12,966 nucleotides of DNA from an uncultured Eubacterium sp. (lineage in GTDB: Bacteria > Bacillota > Clostridia > Oscillospirales > Acutalibacteraceae), in NCBI GenBank assembly GCA_934512155.1, contig CAKSWS010000039.1:1-12966 (forward strand). Direction: 5' to 3'. Positions 6,271-12,771 of this stretch are shown piece after piece. The translations under genes were made by a program, and so were the position numbers. Under the pieces are notes generated by a model. The model had not been told where the DNA came from. It ran no database searches and worked only from the letters and a program-made list of their open reading frames with translations. Each line of letters opens with the position of its first letter. Position 1 is the stretch's first letter.

Positions 6271-6996
6271 TTATTCATTTTTGCTTTTGGGCTTCATTGC
6301 ATTGTAAGATGTTAAAACAGCTTCTTCGCTTATGTTACAGCCTAAATCCCAAATAGGCACATTTGAAAATATTTCTTCCAAAACATCAAAAAGTTTTTCC
6401 ATGGCGTTTGGTCCTATTTTTCTTATTGTTTGTGAAAAAATATTGTAAACCGCTTTTGACGTTTCGGCTTTTTTTATCCAGTTTGTTTCGCTTCTTTGTA
6501 AAAAACAAATTCCTGCAAGTTCTGTAATTTCCGGCGTTGAATAATCATATTTTCCGCTCCACGGTGTGCCGCAGGCATATACCTTGCCGTCAATAATTCT
6601 TATTGCCGGTTTGTCATCGTTTAAAATGTGGGCTTTGTCTTTGAAATATTTAAGCCATTGGTTTGTGTGAGTGGATTTTCCCGTGCCGCTGTCTGCCGAA
6701 AAGGCATATGCGTATCCGTCAACCACGACGCATGATGAATGAAGCAAAATACCGTTGTATTTAATCAGGTTTTCGTAAAAATCACTTCCTGAAAGCATAT
6801 ATTCCCAGTCGTTTGCATCTAATTCAGGATGCTTTTCTAAACATGCATCAATTCTTTCTTTTGTTATATTAATTTCAATATCTATGTGTTGGTTTTCGCT
6901 TTGGCTTTTTGCTAAGTACGGTCGTGCCTGCTTTTCTGTTCTTCCTGTCGGATTTTTCATATTAACCGTTAATCCGGCAATGTTGTAAATTCCCAT
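6271..6996 (-). CDS. HPr-kinase-like P-loop protein, stand-alone, role unknown
   Basis: Protein of 241 residues related to the catalytic domain of HPr kinase/phosphorylase but lacking its N-terminal domain. Visible motifs: Walker A ADSGTGKS (101-108); LNDDKP (125-130), in the place of the HPrK aspartate pair; and GTPWSGK (143-149), corresponding to the conserved GTPFxG loop. It is preceded by a family-specific N-terminal region (1-80). Related stand-alone HPrK-like proteins phosphorylate serine in some RiPP (lasso peptide) pathways, but no precursor or maturation gene is present, so the substrate is unknown. The true hprK starts at 12772, so this is a diverged paralogue, not the cell's only copy. 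ATG is at 6994-6996 with AAGAGGT upstream. It has a strong promoter divergent from the dinB-like operon and sharing its control region. Confidence 0.8.
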   Translation of the reverse strand: MGIYNIAGLTVNMKNPTGRTEKQARPYLAKSQSENQHIDIEINITKERIDACLEKHPELDANDWEYMLSGSDFYENLIKYNGILLHSSCVVVDGYAYAFSADSGTGKSTHTNQWLKYFKDKAHILNDDKPAIRIIDGKVYACGTPWSGKYDYSTPEITELAGICFLQRSETNWIKKAETSKAVYNIFSQTIRKIGPNAMEKLFDVLEEIFSNVPIWDLGCNISEEAVLTSYNAMKPKSKNE

Positions 6997-7026
6997 AACA
7001 ACCTCTTGTATTTATTAGTCTATAAC

Positions 7027-7055
7027 AGTATAAATTATATTTTTTTTACAGTCAA
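7027..7055 (-). promoter_or_regulatory. Sigma-A promoter for the HPrK-like gene
   Basis: On the minus strand, TTGACT (7050-7055) and TATACT (7027-7032) are 17 bp apart, each one mismatch from consensus. The start would lie near 7020, giving a leader of about 24 nt. Its -35 is separated by 3 bp from the -35 of the divergent promoter. Confidence 0.75.
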
Positions 7056-7058
7056 GTG

Positions 7059-7087
7059 TTGACAATTTTTAAATAAAAAGTTAAAAT
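7059..7087 (+). promoter_or_regulatory. Sigma-A promoter for the dinB-like operon
   Basis: A perfect -35 TTGACA (7059-7064) and TAAAAT (7082-7087) are separated by 17 bp. The LexA-type operator starts at the next base. The palindrome GTCAA-GTG-TTGAC (7051-7063) is formed by the two opposed -35 elements. Confidence 0.85.
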
Positions 7088-7101
7088 AGAACAAACGTTC
7101 T
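7088..7101 (+). promoter_or_regulatory. LexA (DinR) SOS box
   Basis: AGAAC-AAAC-GTTCT matches the Gram-positive SOS box CGAACRNRYGTTYC at 12 of 14 positions; only the outermost bases differ, and the arms are perfectly symmetrical. It spans the predicted transcription start just after the -10, where bound LexA would block RNA polymerase. Strong evidence for DNA-damage induction of the downstream genes. Confidence 0.9.
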
Positions 7102-7117
7102 AAAAGGAGTAAAAATA

Positions 7118-8365
7118 ATGGAAAGAACTGTTCTTCATGTTGATTGTAATAAATTTTATGCTTCAGTTGAATGTTTGCATAATCCGGAAATACGTAATAA
7201 ACCTGTTGCAGTAGGCGGCAGTGAGGAATCACGCCACGGTATAATTTTAACTAAAAATGAAATTGCATCCAAATACGATATATCTGTTGGAGAACCATTG
7301 TGGAAAGCTCGTCAAAAATGTCCGGATTTGGTTGTTGTTACGCCTAATTTTCCTTTGTATATGCGTTTTTCAAAAATGGTTCGCAACATTTTATCCGATT
7401 ATTCCGATTATGTAGAACCTTTCGGTCTTGACGAAAGCTGGGTTGACGTTACGGGTGATTCAAGAAGCGGTGAGGACATTGCTTTGGAAATAAAAGAGCG
7501 TGTTAAATTCGAACTTGGCATAACCGTAAGTGTTGGCGTTTCTTGGAATAAGGTGTTTGCAAAATTCGGCTCTGATTATAAAAAGCCGGATGCCGTAACG
7601 GTTATAAATAAAAATAATTTTCGTGAAATTGTTTGGCAGTGCCCTTGCGGTGATTTGTTGTTAGTAGGTCCTGCCACTGTTAAAAAACTTAACGGCTACG
7701 GAATCTATACAATAGGCGATTTGGCACTTGCCGATGTAAATTTTTTAAAAAATATTTTAGGGAAAAACGGTGAGGTTATTCATTCGTTTGCCAATGGGCT
7801 TGATTATTCTCCTGTTCGTCATAAGGATGATAAGCAAGCTGTAAAAAGTATAGGAAATTCAACTACAACACCACGTGATATGGTGAATAATGATGATGTT
7901 AAAACCGTTTTAACCGTTTTGGGCGAAAGCGTTGCAACAAGAATGAGAGAACAGGGTTTAAAAGGAAAAACCGTAACGGTAGCCGTTCGTGATAAAAATC
8001 TTTATCATTTTACACGCCAGTGTAAATTAAAAAGCGAAACCGATGTTTCCGGGGAAATAATAAAAGCAGCAATGAAAATTTTTAAGGAAAATTACAGTTG
8101 GAATAATCCTGTTCGCAGCATAGGATTATCTGTTACCGATTTTAATGCTGACGGATTTGAACAGTTCGATTTGTCAGGTTCTGTAGAAAAAAGAGAAAAA
8201 ATGGAAAATCTTGAAAAAGCGGTGGATGATATACGTCGCAGGTTCGGAAATTATGCAGTTCAAAGGGCGTCTCTTCTAAAAGATTGCGGCTTAAGCCGTT
8301 TTAATCCTCATGATGACCATGTAATTCATCCCATTGGATATTTCAAAAATTATAAGGAGGCATAA
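7118..8365 (+). CDS. dinB: Y-family translesion DNA polymerase (DinB/Pol IV-like)
   Basis: Error-prone lesion-bypass polymerase of 415 residues. Palm motif VDCNKFYASVE (8-18) supplies catalytic D9 and the steric-gate position Y14 (Phe in E. coli Pol IV); LDESWVDV (104-111) supplies D105 and E106. The fingers, thumb helix-hairpin-helix (about 180-215) and little finger (about 240-350) follow. The thumb-proximal motif reads SWNKVFAKFGSDYKKP where classical Pol IV has a PNK-type motif, suggesting a distinct Firmicutes subgroup. The position of the usual clamp-binding QLxLF reads QFDLSG, lacking the final aromatic. ATG 7118 follows AAAGGAG at 7103-7109. LexA-controlled promoter directly upstream. 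The downstream 76-residue gene starts 2 bp after the stop, so the two form an operon. Confidence 0.93.
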   Translation: MERTVLHVDCNKFYASVECLHNPEIRNKPVAVGGSEESRHGIILTKNEIASKYDISVGEPLWKARQKCPDLVVVTPNFPLYMRFSKMVRNILSDYSDYVEPFGLDESWVDVTGDSRSGEDIALEIKERVKFELGITVSVGVSWNKVFAKFGSDYKKPDAVTVINKNNFREIVWQCPCGDLLLVGPATVKKLNGYGIYTIGDLALADVNFLKNILGKNGEVIHSFANGLDYSPVRHKDDKQAVKSIGNSTTTPRDMVNNDDVKTVLTVLGESVATRMREQGLKGKTVTVAVRDKNLYHFTRQCKLKSETDVSGEIIKAAMKIFKENYSWNNPVRSIGLSVTDFNADGFEQFDLSGSVEKREKMENLEKAVDDIRRRFGNYAVQRASLLKDCGLSRFNPHDDHVIHPIGYFKNYKEA

Positions 8366-8367
8366 TT

Positions 8368-8598
8368 ATGAAGCAATATGTTGAAGTAACGGCTAAATTT
8401 GATTTAGACGGAAATATAACTCCTCTTGTTGTTAAAATGCAAGAGGGAAAATTTTATGTAGACCGTGTTTATGATGTTCGCCCGGCTGCGTCTTTAAAGT
8501 CAGGCGGTGCAGGTGTCAGATACAAATGTGATGTGTGCGGAGTGAAAAGTTATTTGTTTTTGGAAGAAAATAAATGGTTTATTGAGCTTGCTTGTTAG
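8368..8598 (+). CDS. Small DinB-operon protein of unknown function
   Basis: Protein of 76 residues, not recognised as a named family. Residues 1-38 look like a small beta sheet (K-x-Y-V-E-V-T-A-x-F-D...D-G-N-I-T-P, then K-F-Y-V-D-R-V-Y-D-V-R). The central segment, RPAASLKSGGAGVRY (38-52), appears motif-like, followed by C54-x2-C57-G and a terminal C76, then L-F-L-E-E-N-K-W-F. No signal peptide or membrane segment. ATG 8368 has an ideal AAGGAGG (8354-8360) inside the end of dinB and lies 2 bp after that stop, so it is co-transcribed under LexA control. Bacillus Y-family polymerases of the UvrX/YqjW type are followed by small YolD-like proteins; this occupies the same place but does not look like YolD. 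I recall similar small proteins behind clostridial dinB genes, but could not check. A polymerase accessory role is inference. Confidence 0.8.
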   Translation: MKQYVEVTAKFDLDGNITPLVVKMQEGKFYVDRVYDVRPAASLKSGGAGVRYKCDVCGVKSYLFLEENKWFIELAC

Positions 8599-8605
8599 TT
8601 TTTTG

Positions 8606-8634
8606 TTGCAATAGGTAATAAAAAGTGATAAAAT
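8606..8634 (+). promoter_or_regulatory. Sigma-A promoter for the aminotransferase
   Basis: TTGCAA (8606-8611) and TAAAAT (8629-8634) are separated by 17 bp in the 69-base gap after the small gene. A start near 8641 gives a leader of about 27 nt. I see no clear terminator between the dinB operon and this promoter, so some SOS readthrough is possible. Confidence 0.65.
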
Positions 8635-8667
8635 ATTTGCCGTATTAATGTGTTGGAGGACATAAAA

Positions 8668-9927
8668 ATGGCAAAACTTTTCAGCGAAATGACAAAAGAT
8701 GAATTGCTTGCAAAGCAATCCGAACTTCAAGAAAGATACGATGCTTTTAAAGCAATGAATTTAAAACTCGATATGAGCAGAGGTAAGCCGGGTGCAGACC
8801 AGCTTGATTTATCGGCAGGCGTGCTTGATGTTGACGACTATGTGGCAGACGGTGTTGATTTAAGAAACTATGGTATGCTTGAAGGAATTCCAAGCTGCAG
8901 AAAGTTGTTTGGCGATTTAATGGGCGTTGATGCAAAAAATGTTATTGTTGGTCCTAATGCAAGCCTTTCTTTGATGTTTGATTATATTTCACAGTGTTAT
9001 ACTCACGGCGCAGGCAGCACACCGTGGTGCAAACTTGATGAAGTTAAGTTTCTTTGCCCTGTTCCGGGTTATGATCGTCATTTTACAATTCTTGAGCATT
9101 TTGGCATTAAAATGATTAATGTTGATATGAAAGAAGACGGTCCTGATATGGACGCAATCGAAGAACTTATTAAAGATGAAAGCGTTAAGGGTATGTTCTG
9201 CGTTCCTAAATATTCAAATCCGCAGGGCATTACTTACAGTGATGAAGTTGTTGAAAGAATTGCGGCATTAAAGCCGGCTGCAAAAGATTTCAGAATTATT
9301 TGGGATAACGCTTATTGTGTGCATGATCTTGTTGAAGACGGCGATGTGCTTTTAAATATTTTCAACGTTCTTCCTAAATATAATAATGAGGATATGGTTA
9401 TTGAAGTTTGTTCTACTTCAAAAATTACTTTCCCTGGTGCTGGCATTTCCGCTATTATTGCAAGCGATAATAATATTGCGGCAATTAAAAAGCGTCTTAA
9501 TGCTCAAACAATCAGCTACGATAAAATGAATCAGCATCGCCATGTTAAATTTTTCAAAAACGCAAACGGTGTTTTGGAACATATGAAAAAGCATGCGGCA
9601 ATTCTTAAACCTAAATTCGATATTGTGTTAAAGCATCTTGATAATGAACTTTCAGGCACAGGTATTGCTTCTTGGTTTAGCCCAAAGGGCGGTTATTTCA
9701 TTAGCCTTGATGTTATGGAAGGCACTGCAAAGCGTGTTGGCGAACTTTGCAAAGAAGCCGGTGTAACTTTAACAACTGTCGGCGCAACATATCCTTACGG
9801 CAAAGACCCTAAAAACAGCAATATTCGTATTGCTCCAAGTTATCCGCCTGTGGATGAACTTAATATTGCCGCAGAACTTCTTTGTATTTGTGTTCAGCTT
9901 GCGGCTGTTGAAAAGCTGGCAGATTAA
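8668..9927 (+). CDS. PLP-dependent class I aminotransferase (aspartate aminotransferase subgroup)
   Basis: Fold-type I aminotransferase of 419 residues. Visible landmarks: SRGKPG (37-42) near the N-terminus, SNPQG (183-187), DNAY (213-216) for the PLP pyridine and ring contacts, the PLP lysine in STSKITFPGAG (K252), and SNIRIAPSYPP (384-394) with R387 for the substrate carboxylate. The long N-terminal region and the KxDxSRGKP motif place it in the group annotated as putative aspartate aminotransferase (Asp_aminotransf family), distinct from classical AspC. Likely reaction: aspartate plus 2-oxoglutarate to oxaloacetate plus glutamate, with substrate range unproven. An in-frame GTG at 8650 precedes the Shine-Dalgarno TTGGAGGA (8653-8660), so ATG 8668, 7 bp after it, is the start. 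The EamA gene follows 2 bp after the stop. Confidence 0.9.
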   Translation: MAKLFSEMTKDELLAKQSELQERYDAFKAMNLKLDMSRGKPGADQLDLSAGVLDVDDYVADGVDLRNYGMLEGIPSCRKLFGDLMGVDAKNVIVGPNASLSLMFDYISQCYTHGAGSTPWCKLDEVKFLCPVPGYDRHFTILEHFGIKMINVDMKEDGPDMDAIEELIKDESVKGMFCVPKYSNPQGITYSDEVVERIAALKPAAKDFRIIWDNAYCVHDLVEDGDVLLNIFNVLPKYNNEDMVIEVCSTSKITFPGAGISAIIASDNNIAAIKKRLNAQTISYDKMNQHRHVKFFKNANGVLEHMKKHAAILKPKFDIVLKHLDNELSGTGIASWFSPKGGYFISLDVMEGTAKRVGELCKEAGVTLTTVGATYPYGKDPKNSNIRIAPSYPPVDELNIAAELLCICVQLAAVEKLAD

Positions 9928-9929
9928 TT

Positions 9930-10811
9930 ATGGCTGTTCAAAATAATAAAACAAAGGGCGTTATTTTTATTCTTTTATCTGCCCTTTGTTTTACGGGAAT
10001 GAATACATTTGTGCGTCTTTCAGGCGATATTCCCACAATGCAAAAAGTATTTTTCAGAAATTTTGTGGCAATGATTTTTGCACTTTTTGCCATATTAAAA
10101 GCAGGTGAAAGCTTTAAGCCTAAAAAGGGCAGTTTTAAATATTTGTTTTTGCGTTCTGCTATCGGTTTAGGCGGCGTTTTCGGCAATTTTTATGCTCTTG
10201 ATAAAATCGAGCTTTCAAATGCTTCCATGCTTAATAAAATGAGCCCCTTTTTTGTGCTTATTTTTTCCGCAATTTTTATTAAGGAAAAGGTTAAGCCAAA
10301 ACAGGCTGTGGCAATAGCTATTGCGTTTTTGGGTGCGTTGCTTATAATTAAACCCACGTTTGCAAATGAAAATCTTGTGGCGTCCCTTGCGGGATTTGTG
10401 GGCGGAATGTGTGCCGGTGCGGCATATACATGTGTAAGGTGGCTTGGAATAAAAGGCGAAAACGGCAAAATAACAGTGCTGTTTTTCTCTGCTTTTTCAA
10501 CTGTTGTAACAGCACCTTACCTTATTTTTAACTATCATTATATGACCGGCTTGCAATGGCTTTATCTTATTATGGCAGGCGTTTGTGCCGCAGGCGGTCA
10601 GTTTTCAATTACTGCGGCGTATACATATGCGCCAAGCCGTGAAATTTCAGTTTATGATTATTCTCAGGTTGTTTTTGCCGCTATTGTGGGTTTCATCGTT
10701 TTCGGCGATGTTCCCGATTTGCTTTCCTTTGTGGGTTATTTTGTAATATGCGCAATGGCAATTTGGATGTTTATATACAATAATAAGTTGCAACATAATA
10801 AAAATGCTTAA
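9930..10811 (+). CDS. EamA/DMT-family transporter
   Basis: Membrane protein of 293 residues with ten predicted helices in two EamA repeats (about 10-137 and 148-285); the first ends with the typical E-K-V-K-P-K-Q-A-x-A-I-x-I-A-F-x-G-A-L-L-I-I-K-P pattern. Family members export or import amino acids, nucleotides or other small metabolites; the substrate cannot be told. It begins 2 bp after the aminotransferase stop with only a weak ribosome binding site, so translational coupling is likely, and the pairing hints at transport of an amino acid or related compound (inference). No clear terminator follows. Confidence 0.88.
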   Translation: MAVQNNKTKGVIFILLSALCFTGMNTFVRLSGDIPTMQKVFFRNFVAMIFALFAILKAGESFKPKKGSFKYLFLRSAIGLGGVFGNFYALDKIELSNASMLNKMSPFFVLIFSAIFIKEKVKPKQAVAIAIAFLGALLIIKPTFANENLVASLAGFVGGMCAGAAYTCVRWLGIKGENGKITVLFFSAFSTVVTAPYLIFNYHYMTGLQWLYLIMAGVCAAGGQFSITAAYTYAPSREISVYDYSQVVFAAIVGFIVFGDVPDLLSFVGYFVICAMAIWMFIYNNKLQHNKNA

Positions 10812-10843
10812 TTAATCAATATGTTGGTGTAAAGTATAAATAC

Positions 10844-10872
10844 TTGCATTTCTCTATATATTGTGTTATAAT
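10844..10872 (+). promoter_or_regulatory. Sigma-A promoter for nrdR
   Basis: TTGCAT (10844-10849) and a perfect TATAAT (10867-10872) are 17 bp apart, predicting a start near 10879. The whole spacer is occupied by an NrdR-box-like sequence. Confidence 0.8.
10851..10866 (+). promoter_or_regulatory. NrdR box within the nrdR promoter spacer
   Basis: TCTCTATATATTGTGT matches the NrdR box acaCwAtATaTwGtgt at 14 of 16 positions, differing only at positions 1 and 3. It exactly fills positions 10851-10866 between the -35 and -10. A weaker partner (10831-10846, 10 of 16) containing the inverted repeat AAGTAT-AA-ATACTT lies 20 bp upstream, about two helical turns. Predicts autorepression by NrdR. Confidence 0.7.
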
Positions 10873-10907
10873 GCTTTTTATGAAAATCTTAAAGGGGGAT
10901 TTTTGTT

Positions 10908-11354
10908 ATGAAATGTCCGTTTTGCGGTTGTGAGGAAAGCAAGGTAATTGATTCTCGTCCTACAGATGAAAATGAAAGAATTCGCCGTCGCAGAGAGTGT
11001 ATTTCCTGCGGAAAGCGTTTTACTACTTATGAAATTATTGAAGACGTTCCTATTATCGTTATTAAGAAAGATAAAAGCAGGGAAGTTTTTGACCGTAATA
11101 AGGTTTTGAAAGGCATGCTTCGTGCTTGCGAAAAAAGGCCTGTTTCCACAAGTGAGCTTGAAACGGCTATTTCTCAAATTGAAGCCACTCTTCAATCTGC
11201 TACAGACAGGGAAGTTTCCAGCGTTTATATCGGCGAATTGATTATGGAAAAACTTCGTGAAATCGATGAAGTTGCATATGTAAGATTTGCTTCTGTTTAT
11301 AAAGCGTTTGATTCAGCTTCTTCGTTTATAGAAGAGATTTCTAAATTAAAGTAA
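10908..11354 (+). CDS. nrdR: NrdR, ribonucleotide reductase transcriptional repressor
   Basis: Repressor of 148 residues, the normal length. N-terminal zinc ribbon with C3, C6, C31 and C34, containing the conserved DSRPTDENERIRRRRECISC stretch (15-34), followed by an ATP-cone domain (about 46-136) that senses dATP/ATP. NrdR binds paired 16-bp boxes and represses ribonucleotide reductase operons when dNTPs are plentiful. ATG 10908 follows AGGGGG (10893-10898). A strong own promoter containing a candidate NrdR box lies upstream, and a perfect terminator follows. No nrd structural genes are in the window. Confidence 0.97.
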   Translation: MKCPFCGCEESKVIDSRPTDENERIRRRRECISCGKRFTTYEIIEDVPIIVIKKDKSREVFDRNKVLKGMLRACEKRPVSTSELETAISQIEATLQSATDREVSSVYIGELIMEKLREIDEVAYVRFASVYKAFDSASSFIEEISKLK

Positions 11355-11359
11355 TAATT

Positions 11360-11390
11360 AAAGCCTATCTCGTTTGAGATAGGCTTTGTT
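11360..11390. terminator. Bidirectional terminator between nrdR and the glycosyltransferase
   Basis: A perfect 12-bp stem AAAGCCTATCTC/GAGATAGGCTTT (11360-11371 with 11376-11387) with a GTTT loop sits 5 bases after the nrdR stop and 13 bases before the stop of the convergent gene. U-tracts on both sides are interrupted, but the stem is very strong. Confidence 0.85.
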
Positions 11391-11400
11391 ATTTGTATGA

Positions 11401-12600
11401 TTAGTATTTATATTCTTCTTTGTCTTTTCCTGCGGCGTAAAAGTTTTCAATAACTGTTTTGTATCGTTCATATGCCTTGGCAACGGCATCATCCCAGCTT
11501 ATGTAAATTTTTTCTTGAGCATTTTTTCCAACTGCTTTAAGCAATTCTTTGTTGTACATAACGCTTTTTAACTTTGATGCTATTGATTTTGCACTGTCTT
11601 CACATAGAAAACCGGTTTCATTATCTGTTATGCCTTCTGCGGCACAGGAACCTTCAATAAGTAATGACGGCGTTTGGCAAGATGCTGCTTCCCTTACCAC
11701 CAAACCGTTTGTGTCAAATACTGAAGGGAAAAGAAGCAGGTCGGACGCTGCATAGTATTTTTGAATTTCATCTCTGTTTAAAATTTTGCCGGTCCAAATT
11801 ATTTTGTCTTGCAAGTTAAGCTGCTTGTAAAGTTTTTTTATTGCATGTTCGTCTGCTCCAAATCCTAATAATATAAGTCTGAAATCTTCGCCGTAATCCT
11901 TTAAAAGCTTGCAGGCTTCAAAAATCTGGCGAATGTTCTTGTACCAAATCATTCTGCCTGCATAAATAAACACAGGCATATTTTCAGGCAGGTTATGCCT
12001 TTTCTTTAAAGCGGAAATTTCAGCAGGAGTAAACGTTCTTTTAGGCATATCACATCCGTTTGGCATAACAACAAAATCACCGGTGTAGCCGACTTTGCGC
12101 AAGCTTTCGGCTGTTCCGGCGCTTGTAACCCACACTTCATCTGCCGAATTTATGTTGTTAAGTAAAAATTTATAAGCAAAATCCCTTGCCGCCTTGGTGG
12201 GAATTCTTTTATCAATATCAAATTCGTATTTTGTGTGGTATGTAAGTATTGTTGGTATGCGCTTCTTTCTGTTAACGCATCTGAAATAATAGCTTGTTGC
12301 CAACGGCGCATGGCTGTGTAAAATGTCAAAATTACGGTTAATTATTTCATAGTGAAGCTTATCTTTAAACGGCCAACCTACGCTGTATCCTTCTTTTGAC
12401 GGAATCCACCAGCTTTTGTATCTGAATATTTCGTAGGGATACTTGTTGTCTTGCTGGTTGGGATTCTTAGGAGTGATAATTGTTGCTTTGCAATGGTTTT
12501 TGTTTAAAACAGCCGCATAATTTTGCGCAACATTGCTTATTCCGTCTGTTGTGGGGGGAAAAGCGTCTGTTCCTATTGCGATTTTTAAATCTTTTTCCAT
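11401..12600 (-). CDS. Family-4 glycosyltransferase (GT-B fold)
   Basis: Retaining glycosyltransferase of 399 residues. The N-terminal Rossmann domain starts with KIAIGTDAFPPTTDGISN (6-23), the acceptor-domain glycine-loop pattern, and contains HSHAPL (95-100) and TYHTKYEFD (120-128). The C-terminal nucleotide-sugar domain has AGRMIWYKN (214-222, with R216 and K221 contacting the diphosphate) and FDTNGLVVREA (295-305). That last motif is EX7E with the first Glu replaced by Asp (D296, E304), which also occurs, as I recall, in a clostridial subgroup. No signal peptide or membrane span. Closest in style to cytosolic diacylglycerol glucosyltransferases making glycolipids, but a glycan-building role is equally possible. 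ATG at 12598-12600 with GGAG 6-7 bp upstream. Divergent from hprK. Confidence 0.88.
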   Translation of the reverse strand: MEKDLKIAIGTDAFPPTTDGISNVAQNYAAVLNKNHCKATIITPKNPNQQDNKYPYEIFRYKSWWIPSKEGYSVGWPFKDKLHYEIINRNFDILHSHAPLATSYYFRCVNRKKRIPTILTYHTKYEFDIDKRIPTKAARDFAYKFLLNNINSADEVWVTSAGTAESLRKVGYTGDFVVMPNGCDMPKRTFTPAEISALKKRHNLPENMPVFIYAGRMIWYKNIRQIFEACKLLKDYGEDFRLILLGFGADEHAIKKLYKQLNLQDKIIWTGKILNRDEIQKYYAASDLLLFPSVFDTNGLVVREAASCQTPSLLIEGSCAAEGITDNETGFLCEDSAKSIASKLKSVMYNKELLKAVGKNAQEKIYISWDDAVAKAYERYKTVIENFYAAGKDKEEYKY

Positions 12601-12629
12601 AATTTCTCCTGTATTGGTTCAAAAATGTA

Positions 12630-12658
12630 AAAATAATATATCATAAATATGTTGTAAA
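12630..12658 (-). promoter_or_regulatory. Candidate promoter for the glycosyltransferase
   Basis: On the minus strand, TTTACA (12653-12658) and TATTTT (12630-12635) are 17 bp apart. The -10 is two bases off consensus and the region is very AT-rich, so this is tentative. Confidence 0.4.
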
Positions 12659-12712
12659 GTAAATTACAAAATAGTTATAAAAAAGATTTTTAATAAAAAC
12701 TTGTTAAATTTG

Positions 12713-12741
12713 TTGCTTTAAATATATATTTAATATATAAT
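12713..12741 (+). promoter_or_regulatory. Sigma-A promoter for hprK
   Basis: TTGCTT (12713-12718) and a perfect TATAAT (12736-12741) are 17 bp apart, starting transcription near 12748, about 24 nt before the ATG. The spacer lies in a 16-bp perfect AT palindrome (12718-12733). Confidence 0.6.
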
Positions 12742-12771
12742 AAACTCGTATGACTATGGGAGGTGGAGCGT

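Noticed and set aside
8650..8667. GTG start for the aminotransferase
   Set aside because: It lies upstream of, and would translate through, the Shine-Dalgarno TTGGAGGA that serves ATG 8668.
10880..10933. 17-codon leader ORF before and overlapping nrdR
   Set aside because: No Shine-Dalgarno, starts at the predicted transcription start and has no regulatory codon pattern.
12718..12733. 16-bp perfect palindrome TTAAATATATATTTAA in the hprK promoter
   Set aside because: Made only of A and T in a very AT-rich gap, so chance symmetry is likely; no known operator matched. Worth only a conservation check.
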